DNA from: Glaciibacter superstes DSM 21135
GTDB lineage: Bacteria; Actinomycetota; Actinomycetes; Actinomycetales; Microbacteriaceae
Length of the DNA stretch: 64,000 bases
Direction of reading: 5' to 3'
Assembly: GCF_000421145.1 (NCBI RefSeq)
Contig: NZ_ATWH01000011.1
Location: forward strand, 1-64,000
Of the stretch, positions 43,750-51,502 are shown in pieces. Position 1 is the stretch's first letter; each line of letters starts with the position of its first letter. Made by a program: the position numbers and the translations under genes. Below the pieces are notes generated by a model. The model saw only the letters and a list, made by a program, of their open reading frames with translations. It was not told the DNA's origin and searched no databases.

Positions 43750-44384
43750 CCGAGTCGAGCCTCGCTGACACCGAATTTGTGGTGCACAGCATCGCGCAAA
43801 CGGCCGTAGACAATGAGCGCGAGTTCGGTGACCTCGATTCCGTCGTCGGCGACGGCGACTTCGGCTACTCCCTCGCTCGCGGATTCGAGATTGTGCTGAG
43901 CGACTGGGACACCTTCGATCGCAGCGCACCCTCTGCGTTCCTGCAGAAGATCGCGATGGTCATCACCAGTCGCATCGGCGGCACGTCAGGACCCATCTGG
44001 GGCACCGCATTCCTGCGCGCCTCGACAGCGATCAAGGGCAAGGAAGAACTGAGCGGTGCGGATGTTGTCAGCATGCTCAGGGCGGCAGTCGACGGTATCA
44101 AGGCCAGGGGCAGTGCAGAGCTCGGTGACAAGACTCTCCTCGATGCCCTGGTGCCGGCGACCGATGCGCTGGAAGCCGAGATTGCGGCCGGCACGGATGC
44201 CGCGGGCGCACTGGCCAGGATGGCCGCAGTGGCGAGGGAGCAGGCAGACGCGACAACGAGCATGATCGCCAGACGTGGTCGGGCCAGTTATACGGGTGAG
44301 CGCAGCATCGGCTCTCCCGATCCTGGCGCGGTCGCAGTGGCCGTCATTCTCGAACGGTTGAGTGCCGAATTCTCGGCGCGCTGA
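43746..44384 (+). CDS. dhaL: Dihydroxyacetone kinase-like subunit DhaL
   Basis: A 212-residue all-helical ADP/ATP-binding subunit. Nucleotide and Mg2+ site: GDLDSVVGDGDFGYSLARGF (three aspartates), GGTSGPIWGTAFL and ELGDKTLLDALVPATDAL. The canonical GDGDHG has Phe instead of His here, a small deviation. With DhaK it would phosphorylate dihydroxyacetone or a related ketose. No DhaM (PTS-type donor) gene is in the window, so ATP may be the phosphate donor, as in ATP-dependent kinases. ATGA overlap with the HAD gene. Confidence 0.87.
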   Translation: MTESSLADTEFVVHSIAQTAVDNEREFGDLDSVVGDGDFGYSLARGFEIVLSDWDTFDRSAPSAFLQKIAMVITSRIGGTSGPIWGTAFLRASTAIKGKEELSGADVVSMLRAAVDGIKARGSAELGDKTLLDALVPATDALEAEIAAGTDAAGALARMAAVAREQADATTSMIARRGRASYTGERSIGSPDPGAVAVAVILERLSAEFSAR

Positions 44385-44408
44385 TGGAAAGCAATGGAGC
44401 TGGGAGAA

Positions 44409-45404
44409 ATGAAAAAATTCGTCAATGATCCGAAGCAGTTTGTGCCGGAGATGCTCTCCGGCATCGCTCTGGCGAACCCCGACACGCTGAAATACGTTCC
44501 GGAGTACAACCTGATCATGCGTTCTGACGCACCGAACGCCAACAAGGTGTCGATCGTGCAGGGTTCTGGTTCCGGGCACGAGCCCGCCCACGTGATGGTG
44601 GTGGGGAAGGGCATGCTGGATGCCGCGTGCCCCGGTGATGTGTTCGCCGCGCCGCCGATGGACTACGTCTATGAGACGACAAAGCTCGTCGCTTCACCCA
44701 AGGGTGTGCTGCTGCTGGTGAACAACTACACCGGCGACAAGATGGCGTTCGAGATGGCACAGGAGATGAGCGAAGCCGACGGCGTCATCGTCAAGACGCT
44801 GTTCATCGATGACGATGTGTCGGTGCAGGATTCCACCTACACCGTCGGGCGCCGCGGGGTCGCGGGCAACTTCTTCGTGATGAAGGCCGTCGGGGCGGCA
44901 GCCGAAGCGGGCGCGGACCTCGACGAGTGCATCCGCATCGGCGAGAAGGTCAACAGCGTGACCCGCACCATGGGCATGGCGCTCACCTCGTGCACGCCGC
45001 CGGCGAAGGGGTCGCCGTTGTTCGAACTGGGCGACGACGAGATGGAGATGGGAGTCGGCATCCACGGCGAGCCCGGTCGTCGTCGGGCGAAGCTGGCCTC
45101 CGCGAATGAGATCGTCGATGAGTTGCTCGAGGCCGTGGTGAGCGATCTCCCGTACGCTTCGGGTGATCGAGTGGCGCTGATGATCAACGGGCTTGGCGGT
45201 ACTCCGATCAGCGAGCTGTACATCCTCTATGGGCGCGCGCACCAGCAGCTCGCAGAGCGTGGCATCACCGTCGGCCGCAGCTACGTGGGCGAATACTGCA
45301 CCTCTCTCGACATGGCAGGCGCCTCCGTCACGCTGGTGAAGCTCGATGAAGAGATTGAAGGGCTTCTGGAAGCACCGGCGGAGGTGGCCGTCAGGATCTT
45401 CTGA
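44409..45404 (+). CDS. dhaK: Dihydroxyacetone kinase-like subunit DhaK
   Basis: A 331-residue substrate-binding subunit: VSIVQGSGSGHEPAHVMVVG, GVLLLVNNYTGDKMAFEMAQ and the covalent substrate His219 in MGVGIHGEPGRRR. Length matches E. coli DhaK (about 356) minus a little. ATG 44409 is preferred because GGGAGA lies just upstream; 44394 is the alternative. It forms the kinase with the preceding DhaL. The ketose phosphorylated is inferred only. A hairpin overlaps its stop codon (45401-45422), which may lower expression of the following RbsD/FucU gene. Confidence 0.9.
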   Translation: MKKFVNDPKQFVPEMLSGIALANPDTLKYVPEYNLIMRSDAPNANKVSIVQGSGSGHEPAHVMVVGKGMLDAACPGDVFAAPPMDYVYETTKLVASPKGVLLLVNNYTGDKMAFEMAQEMSEADGVIVKTLFIDDDVSVQDSTYTVGRRGVAGNFFVMKAVGAAAEAGADLDECIRIGEKVNSVTRTMGMALTSCTPPAKGSPLFELGDDEMEMGVGIHGEPGRRRAKLASANEIVDELLEAVVSDLPYASGDRVALMINGLGGTPISELYILYGRAHQQLAERGITVGRSYVGEYCTSLDMAGASVTLVKLDEEIEGLLEAPAEVAVRIF

Positions 45405-45422
45405 CCGGGCTTTTCCGGTCAG
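45401..45422 (+). terminator. Hairpin at the end of dhaK
   Basis: CTGACCGG (45401-45408), loop GCTTTT and CCGGTCAG (45415-45422) form a perfect 8-bp stem overlapping the dhaK stop. Could terminate part of the transcripts before the RbsD/FucU gene or protect the message. Confidence 0.5.
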
Positions 45423-45481
45423 GCATGGTCGGTACGAGCGGTAGGTTTTCTCTGGACGACGATTCGCTCAGAAAGAGGACC

Positions 45482-45907
45482 ATGCTGAAGAACATCGACC
45501 CGTTGCTCAGCGGCGATCTGCTCAAGTTGCTGACCGAGATGGGCCACGGTGACATCGTGGCGCTCGTCGACCGCAACTTCCCTGCCTACCGCTACGGCAA
45601 AACCGTCATCCGCCTCGATGGCGTCGGCGTCGAGGCGGCGGCCCAGGCGATTCTGTCGGTGTTCCCGGTAGACGCGTTTGTCGAGTCGCCGATCGAGCGG
45701 ATGCAAATCGACGATCAGCCAGACACGGTGACGGATGTCGCGGCCGCCGTCTCGCGCATCGCCACGGCTGCGGAGGGCAGGGAAATCGTTGCGCTCGGAG
45801 TCGAGCGTCAGGAGTTCTACGTGCGCGCGGCATCCGCCCAGTTCCTGGTGCAGACCGGTGAGACCGTTCCATACAGTTGCTTCCTCCTGCGCAAAGGCGT
45901 CGTCTGA
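45482..45907 (+). CDS. RbsD/FucU-family sugar mutarotase
   Basis: A 141-residue RbsD/FucU protein, which interconverts anomeric or ring forms of sugars such as ribose or fucose. Key blocks are LLSGDLLKLLTEMGHGDIVA (catalytic His in GHGD), VDRNFPAYRYGKTVIRLDGV, PVDAFVESPIERMQIDDQPD and ERQEFYVRAASAQFLVQTGE. ATG 45482 has AGAGGA upstream; a longer frame from 45425 is unlikely. It closes the sugar operon and supports an aldose/ketose substrate. Downstream begins the restriction locus. Confidence 0.88.
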   Translation: MLKNIDPLLSGDLLKLLTEMGHGDIVALVDRNFPAYRYGKTVIRLDGVGVEAAAQAILSVFPVDAFVESPIERMQIDDQPDTVTDVAAAVSRIATAAEGREIVALGVERQEFYVRAASAQFLVQTGETVPYSCFLLRKGVV

Positions 45908-45953
45908 CAACCGTGTTACACGTAGTTCAATTGAGGTGAACAAGGAGGGCGCG

Positions 45954-46112
45954 ATGGCATCTGTACGTCTTGATGCCCGGCAGGAGGCGGCGCTGGAGAA
46001 GCTCGCGGCTGAGACCGGTCGAACGAAAACCTACTACGTCAAGCAAGCGCTCGATCGCTACCTCGAAGATCGAGCAGCTCACGTACCTGCTTTTCATCAA
46101 GCGGCTCGATGA
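45954..46112 (+). pseudogene. 5' fragment of an RHH antitoxin gene fused out of frame to hsdM
   Basis: ATG 45954 with AAGGAGG upstream encodes ASVRLDARQEAALEKLAAET-GRTKTYYVKQALDRYLED, a complete ribbon-helix-helix DNA-binding half of a RelB/ParD-type antitoxin. After YLED, near 46070, the sequence becomes hsdM in another frame, and the antitoxin frame runs on only 11 codons (RAAHVPAFHQAAR). The toxin-binding tail and the toxin gene are missing. This fragment supplies the only good ribosome site in front of hsdM. Confidence 0.7.
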
Positions 46113-47523
46113 GTTGCACACCCTCGAAGAGAACAAGGCGAACCGGCTCGGTCGCCCGATCGAGAACCGCATCTTCCCAGAGGGCAACGACGTCACGGCA
46201 CGCCAGCCGCGCCCGTACAACGACCTGCGCTGGTCGGTATTCACCAACCGTTCGCCGCAGGAGATGTACGAGATCCTCGACCAGCACGTCTTCCCGTTCC
46301 TGCGCCAGCTGGGCGCAGACGGCTCCAGTTATGCACGCAACATGAAAGACGCCCGCTTCACCATTCCTACCGCGGAACTCCTGGTCAAGGTTGTCGACCT
46401 GCTCAATGACATCCCGATGAAAGACCGCGACACCAAGGGCGACATCTACGAGTACATGCTCTCGAAGTTGGCCACCTCTGGCACCAATGGTCAGTTCCGC
46501 ACCTCGCGCCACATCATCAAGCTGATGGTGGACATGACCGCGCCGACACCAGATGACACGATCATCGACCCGGCCGCAGGCACCGCCGGGTTCCTGGTGG
46601 CGGCGGGGGAGTACCTGCACGACCACCACGGCGAGATCTTCACGGATGCCGCGCTGCGCGAGCACTACAACCAGAAGGCGTTCACGGGGTATGACTCCGA
46701 TGCGTCGATGGCTCGCATCGGAAGCATGAACCTGCTGCTGCACGGGGTCGAGAACCCCACGATGGAGCGCGCGGATTCACTCGCGGAAAGCCACCCGAGA
46801 ACGGATGCTTACACTCTCGTTCTCGCGAATCCGCCGTTCGCGGGCAGCCTGGATTACGAGACGACCGCTAAGGATTTGCTGCAGGTCGTCAAGACGAAGA
46901 AGACGGAACTGTTGTTCCTCGCCCTGATGATTCGGGTGTTGAAGTATGGCGGGCGAGCTGCTGTTATCGTGCCGGACGGCGTGTTGTTTGGGTCGTCGAA
47001 GGCACACAAAGAGCTGAGACGGATGCTGGTGGAAGACCACAAGCTTGAGGCGGTCGTGAAGCTGCCGAGTGGCACGTTCAAGCCGTACACGGGGGTGTCG
47101 ACGGCGATCCTCTTCTTCACGAAGACGAGTTCAGGTGGAACCGACAACGTCTGGTTTTATGACGTGCAGGCCGATGGTTTCTCGCTCGACGACAAGCGCA
47201 CTCCGCTCGACCCCGCGATCCACGAGCAGAACAATCTCCCCGACGTACTCGCCCGGTGGCAAACCCTCCCAAGACCCGGTGCCACCCCGCTCGCGGCGAG
47301 CCCCGAAGCCGCCCGCCCTCGAACCGCCCAATCCTTCCTCGTCCCGAAGGCTGAGATCGCTGCCCAAGGCTACGACCTCTCTCTCAACCGCTACAAAGAG
47401 GTCGAGCACGAGCACGTCGAGCATCGTTCGCCCGCCGACATCCTCGACGACCTCGCCGCTCTCGATGCTGAGATTGCGGCCGGCCTCGCAGAGCTCCGTC
47501 GTTCATTGTCTCCATCCGCATGA
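45970..47523 (+). CDS. hsdM: Type I restriction methyltransferase subunit HsdM, N-terminally damaged
   Basis: From about 46069 this is HsdM: IEQLTYLLFIKRLDELHTLE, FPFLRQLGADGSSYARNMKD, motif I region DPAAGTAGFLVAAGEYLHDH and catalytic NPPF (LVLANPPFAGSLD). The first ~30 residues of a normal member, before EQLTYLLF, are missing. The open frame instead begins at TTG 45970 or ATG 45973 inside the antitoxin fragment, adding about 32 unrelated basic residues (MPGRRRRWRSSRLRPVERK). The core catalytic domain is intact, so activity is possible but doubtful. It overlaps hsdS by ATGA. Confidence 0.85.
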   Translation: MMPGRRRRWRSSRLRPVERKPTTSSKRSIATSKIEQLTYLLFIKRLDELHTLEENKANRLGRPIENRIFPEGNDVTARQPRPYNDLRWSVFTNRSPQEMYEILDQHVFPFLRQLGADGSSYARNMKDARFTIPTAELLVKVVDLLNDIPMKDRDTKGDIYEYMLSKLATSGTNGQFRTSRHIIKLMVDMTAPTPDDTIIDPAAGTAGFLVAAGEYLHDHHGEIFTDAALREHYNQKAFTGYDSDASMARIGSMNLLLHGVENPTMERADSLAESHPRTDAYTLVLANPPFAGSLDYETTAKDLLQVVKTKKTELLFLALMIRVLKYGGRAAVIVPDGVLFGSSKAHKELRRMLVEDHKLEAVVKLPSGTFKPYTGVSTAILFFTKTSSGGTDNVWFYDVQADGFSLDDKRTPLDPAIHEQNNLPDVLARWQTLPRPGATPLAASPEAARPRTAQSFLVPKAEIAAQGYDLSLNRYKEVEHEHVEHRSPADILDDLAALDAEIAAGLAELRRSLSPSA

Positions 47524-48674
47524 GCTTCGAAACTGTCGTGCTTGGTTCTGTGCTGTCTGTCGACAGCCGATCCGTCATGCCTGAGGCAATCTCCGGCGGC
47601 ACGACGTACGTCGGCCTCGAAAGCATCGGAAGGTCGGGAGCGCTCGACGAGTCGATTACTGTCCGTGGCGGAGAGCTAAGGAGCAACAAGTTTGCGTTCG
47701 ACAGACGTCACGTGTTGTTCGGCAAGCTTCGTCCCAACCTCGGAAAGATAGCCCGTCCAAGCGGCTCGGGCGTCTGCAGTACCGACATCTATCCGCTTCT
47801 GCCGAGCGACAGACTCGACCGCGGGTATCTGGCCCACTTCCTTCTTCGACCAGAATCGATAGAAAAGGCGGCGTCTCGCACATCGGGGGTCAACCTACCG
47901 CGAATCAGCGCAGCGGTGTTGAATTCATTCGAGATCCCCCTCCCGCCCCTCCCCGAGCAGCGTCGAATCGCGGCCATCCTCGACCAGACCGACGAACTCC
48001 GCACCAAACGGCACCGCGCGCTCACCCTCCTCGACCAGCTCGCCGACTCCGTCTTCGAGGAGATGTTCGATTCCTCTCATGATTCCTCTCATGATTCGTC
48101 CACTACGTCGGCGCTGGCGAACCATTGCCTTCAAATCACCGATGGGGAACATCAGACTCCCAGGAGAACCATGAGCGGACACAAGCTCTTGTCGGCAAGG
48201 AACGTGCGAAACGGCTACCTCGACTTCACGTCCGTCGACTACGTAGGCGACGATGAATACGCGCGGATTGCGAAACGTTGTCGACCCGCTGCGGGAGATG
48301 TTCTCATTTCTTGTTCTGGTTCCGTTGGCAGAGTGGCGATGATTCGTTCGGACGAAGAGTTTGTGCTTGTAAGAAGTGTCGCCCTCGTCAGGCCCGACGC
48401 GTCGATCGATCCCGTGTACCTCGAGCAGTATCTGCAGACACCGCGGATGCAGGAAGAGATGAAGAAGAGGGTGAACCTTTCTGCGCAGGCCAATCTCTTC
48501 CAGGCGCAAATAAAGAGTCTCCCAATTTATGTGCCACCAATGAGTGAGCAGATTTCGTTTTCACGCAGGTTTGAGCTGATATCGACGGAGCGAGACAAGC
48601 AGCGTGAAGGAATTCGGTATTTCGACGAGCTCTTCGCTTCACTTCAACATCGAGCCTTCCGAGGAGAACTGTGA
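47520..48674 (+). CDS. hsdS: Type I restriction specificity subunit HsdS
   Basis: A 384-residue HsdS with two target-recognition domains. TRD1 covers about residues 1-145 and ends in the conserved IPLPPLPEQRRIAAILDQTD-ELRTKR helix. TRD2 covers about 195-350 and ends PIYVPPMSEQISFSRRFELI-STERDK. Between them lies a linker with the tetrapeptide DSSH repeated (48069-48104), encoded by a perfect 12-bp tandem repeat. In EcoR124-type enzymes the copy number of a 12-bp repeat at this place sets the spacer length of the DNA target. Overlaps hsdM and the mrr-like gene by ATGA/GTGA. Confidence 0.9.
   Translation: MSFETVVLGSVLSVDSRSVMPEAISGGTTYVGLESIGRSGALDESITVRGGELRSNKFAFDRRHVLFGKLRPNLGKIARPSGSGVCSTDIYPLLPSDRLDRGYLAHFLLRPESIEKAASRTSGVNLPRISAAVLNSFEIPLPPLPEQRRIAAILDQTDELRTKRHRALTLLDQLADSVFEEMFDSSHDSSHDSSTTSALANHCLQITDGEHQTPRRTMSGHKLLSARNVRNGYLDFTSVDYVGDDEYARIAKRCRPAAGDVLISCSGSVGRVAMIRSDEEFVLVRSVALVRPDASIDPVYLEQYLQTPRMQEEMKKRVNLSAQANLFQAQIKSLPIYVPPMSEQISFSRRFELISTERDKQREGIRYFDELFASLQHRAFRGEL
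48069..48104 (+). repeat. 12-bp tandem repeat in the HsdS inter-domain linker
   Basis: GATTCCTCTCAT at 48069-48080 and 48081-48092, perfect copies, followed by a diverged third (48093-48104). It encodes DSSH-DSSH-DSST exactly between the two target-recognition domains of HsdS. In-frame copy-number changes are possible by slippage. Confidence 0.9.
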
Positions 48675-49624
48675 GCAAAATACCTGAGCCGCGTGAGGAA
48701 GCTACAGACGCTTCCTCGATTCCGGCATGGCAGTTTTTCATGAAGCCGATTCTTGAAGTTCTCTCCGATGGGCAGGTCTGGCAGAAGAAGGCGCTCGAAG
48801 AATCAGCGCTCGATCATGCAAACATCCCGCGCGAACAACGACTTGAACTACTTCCGTCCGGTCAATACCGAGCCCTGAATCGAATGGGCTGGGCGATGTC
48901 GTTCCTGACCCGTGCTCAGGCGATATCGAAGCCCGTGAGAGCTGTCTTCCAAATCACCGACACTGGCCGCAAATTGCTAGTGGAGAACCCTGAGGGAATT
49001 GCAGAGCAAGCCCTCAAAGCTATTCCTGCCTTTCAGGAGTACGTTCCTCAGCGCGGTCGACGGTCAACGAAAGCTTCAACGTTGAACAACGAAGAACCGA
49101 ATCCTGAAGAAGATCCGATCGAACTCATCGAATCAGGAATCGCGACTTTCGAGTCTGAGGTGGCCGCAGACCTTTTCCGTCGTCTTCGTGAACAGCATCC
49201 AGACTTCTTCGAGCAAGCAGTCGTTGACCTTCTCATCGCAATGGGTTACGGGGGAGCGGAGCAGCGGGTTCGCCGGCTTGGCCGTACAGGTGATGGCGGC
49301 GTTGACGGCGTCATCGATCAGGACGCTCTCGGCTTGAATCGCGTTTACGTTCAAGCAAAGCGGTATGGTGCAGGCAACTCGGTGCAGCGGCCTGAGCTGT
49401 AAGGATTCGTCGGCGCACTTGCCGATAAGGGGGCAACGCAAGGAGTCTTCGTAACCACCAGTGCTTTTAGTAGCGGTGCTCGAGATTACGTCGACCGCAT
49501 CCCGAGCCGAGTGGTTCTCATCGACGGCCAACGCCTTGCTGACCTCATGATTCGTTACCGCGTCGGTGTCCAGGTCAAACAGACTTACGACGTGGTTGAG
49601 GTCGACGAAGACTACTTCGAATAG
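48671..49624 (+). pseudogene. Mrr-like restriction endonuclease gene with an in-frame stop
   Basis: GTG 48671 opens a frame of 243 residues: a winged-helix Mrr N-domain (ILEVLSDGQVWQKKALEESA, YRALNRMGWAMSFLTRAQAI), a hinge rich in Glu, then the PD-(D/E)xK core FFEQAVVDLLIAMGYGG, Asp212 in GDGGVDGVI and Gln228-Ala-Lys230 in VYVQAKRYG. At 49400-49402 a TAA interrupts it (RPEL-stop-GFVGALADKG). Family members have RPELQGF, so CAA to TAA is the likely change. The frame continues (TQGVFVTTSAFSSGARDYVD, VVLIDGQRLADLMI) to 49624. The truncated protein keeps the catalytic residues but loses the end of the fold. Confidence 0.8.
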
Positions 49625-49659
49625 ACGATCGGCTCCGATTCGCTCCCACCGCGCGAATA

Positions 49660-50010
49660 TTAGCGATTCGCGGCCGAACCGATCGCGCTCAGGATGAGCA
49701 CCAACATGCCCAGTACGAGCGGGGTGAATCCGAGGCAGATTCCCCAGAGCGCCATGCCTCGACCCAGGCCGTTCACGCGCTTCGAGGTGTTGAGGCCGAC
49801 GAAGCCGAAGATAATCGCCAGAATGGCCGGGATCGGCGACAGAAAGATCAGGATGATCGTGAGCGCCGGCAGCACTCCGAGAATTCCGCAGATCAGCGCC
49901 GCAACGGCCATGCCATTCGACGGGGGTCGTACAACCTGCTGATAGACAACTTGATACGCCGTGGGATACATCGGCTGTTGCTGGGGCTGGTGTGGATTGA
50001 GGTCACTCAC
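49660..50010 (-). CDS. DUF4190-domain membrane protein
   Basis: A 116-residue protein: a cytoplasmic Pro/Gln/Tyr-rich N-terminus (LNPHQPQQQPMYPTAYQVVY) and two membrane helices (MAVAALICGILGVLPALTII, LWGICLGFTPLVLGMLVLIL) separated by a GLNTSKRVNGLGRGMA loop, the DUF4190 pattern. Function unknown. It lies in reverse orientation between the mrr-like and fic genes, next to a larger DUF4190 relative, so a two-gene insertion into the restriction locus is likely. A hairpin separates the two. Confidence 0.8.
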   Translation of the reverse strand: MSDLNPHQPQQQPMYPTAYQVVYQQVVRPPSNGMAVAALICGILGVLPALTIILIFLSPIPAILAIIFGFVGLNTSKRVNGLGRGMALWGICLGFTPLVLGMLVLILSAIGSAANR

Positions 50011-50044
50011 GGTTCACATTCCTTCTACTTGATATTGATGGGGC

Positions 50045-50081
50045 GCGGGGACGCCGGCTTTCGGGTCGTCGGCGTCCCCGC
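50045..50081 (-). terminator. Strong hairpin between the two DUF4190 genes
   Basis: GCGGGGACGCCG (50045-50056) and CGGCGTCCCCGC (50070-50081) form a perfect 12-bp stem with a 13-base loop. It lies just downstream of the larger DUF4190 gene on the reverse strand, a probable intrinsic-type terminator without a U-tract. Confidence 0.7.
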
Positions 50082-50097
50082 CTACTGAACGGGCTGG

Positions 50098-51084
50098 CTA
50101 ACCGACGGTGATCGACCAGGGGCCGTCGGCCTTGACCTCGATCAGCGACGGTCCTCCCGCCCACGGTTTGGTGCCGGAGTAGGCACCGATCTCGTTGACG
50201 ACGAGGTCATTGCGATTGCCATAGGTCCAGACCACAAAGTTGCGCGAACCTCCGTGAGTGATGGTCGCGACTCCCGGGTCACCGCGGTAGATGACCACGA
50301 AGTCACCGGTTCCGGCCGCCGTTGCTCCAGCGAATTCAGGCACAGCACGCAGTGACTTGACCACCACAGACCAATCACCGTTTGCCGTGATCTCCAGCGT
50401 CGACGAGCCACCATCGGCTGCACTGAGCACGGATCCGGTGTACGCACCGATGGTGTTCACGAGGAGATCGGTCTGCGCCATGTTCGCGTCGAGCGACCAC
50501 ACGACGAAGTTGCGATCACCGACGTAGTTGACGTCCGCGACCCACGGCTCGCCGACACCGTCGGGCGGTGCGATCTGCAGAACCGTGTCACCGGTGCCGC
50601 TGTAGACGGCATCCGCGGGCACCGGGATCACGACCGGGGTTGGTGTTGGCGTCGGCTTGGGCGTTGCCTTGGTCGCCGGCGCCTTCGCCGCGGGGGCTGC
50701 AGGCTCGGCCTTCGCCGGGGCATCCGTCGCCGCAGCAACGAGGCTCTTGCTGGGCGAGCCCAGAGAAGCGAGAAAGCTCACGCTGGCGACGATCGCGACG
50801 ATGAACCCGAGGCCGCCGAGCACGACGCCCGAGATCCCCTTGCCCTTCCGTGCAATCGACTTCGACGCGATCGTCGCGATGCCGAGGCCGATTGCAGCAA
50901 GAGCCGGCAGCCAAGCCAGGAAGGAGAGCCCGGGAATCACCGCGAACACCACGGCGACGATACCCAACACCAGCGCCGTGGTGCCGAGCTTCGACTTTTT
51001 CGGAGCCGGGGCGAGCGGGGCGGGGTGCAGCCGGACTGGAGCCGACGGTTGCGCCGGCAGCGACGGGAGGCGGAGTGCTCGCAC
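50098..51084 (-). CDS. DUF4190 membrane protein with two C-terminal repeats; N-terminus frameshifted
   Basis: The main frame has DUF4190 helices (KLGTTALVLGIVAVVFAVIP, GISGVVLGGLGFIVAIVASV), a Pro/Ala/Lys/Thr-rich spacer (KPTPTPTPVVIPVP) and an exported C-domain of two or three repeats with NFVVWSLDAN / NFVVWTYGNR and LLVNTIGAYTG / LVVNEIGAYSG. A likely original start, ATG 51181 (MSNDNGRDVGAEPGSHPPLP), lies in another frame that would have to shift near 51010-51030 in a Pro-rich GC stretch. Either the gene is frameshifted or translation begins at GTG 51084. Function unknown, possibly surface-exposed. Confidence 0.7.
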   Translation of the reverse strand: MRALRLPSLPAQPSAPVRLHPAPLAPAPKKSKLGTTALVLGIVAVVFAVIPGLSFLAWLPALAAIGLGIATIASKSIARKGKGISGVVLGGLGFIVAIVASVSFLASLGSPSKSLVAAATDAPAKAEPAAPAAKAPATKATPKPTPTPTPVVIPVPADAVYSGTGDTVLQIAPPDGVGEPWVADVNYVGDRNFVVWSLDANMAQTDLLVNTIGAYTGSVLSAADGGSSTLEITANGDWSVVVKSLRAVPEFAGATAAGTGDFVVIYRGDPGVATITHGGSRNFVVWTYGNRNDLVVNEIGAYSGTKPWAGGPSLIEVKADGPWSITVG

Positions 51085-51502
51085 CGAACACCGGTGGCAG
51101 GTGCTGTTCCGGCAGCCCGTCGGGGAGCGGCGGATGGCTGCCTGGTTCGGCTCCGACGTCCCGGCCGTTGTCGTTGGACATGATCACTCTTCTCTGGGCC
51201 GATCGGCCCGTCGGGAACGCCCGGACAGAGAGTCCGAACGACCGCCGGGTGTGACCGGGCAGTAGAGCAGTTCATCGGCGACCACCGACACTGCGGCCTC
51301 GAAGATGTCCGAATCCGAGCGGTTTCGAGCAAATCACCCCGCAACTGGGGTCAGCAGCAAGCCGCGACCGTGACCGAGTACTTCGCTGTGCTGAACAGAA
51401 TGGAAGCGCTGCAGGAGAATGCAGAGTTGATTGTTCACATTTTTCATCGCACGCTGCGACAAACTCCGATAGTTTGATTTGTACAAATGTTGAAGGGCCA
51501 CT

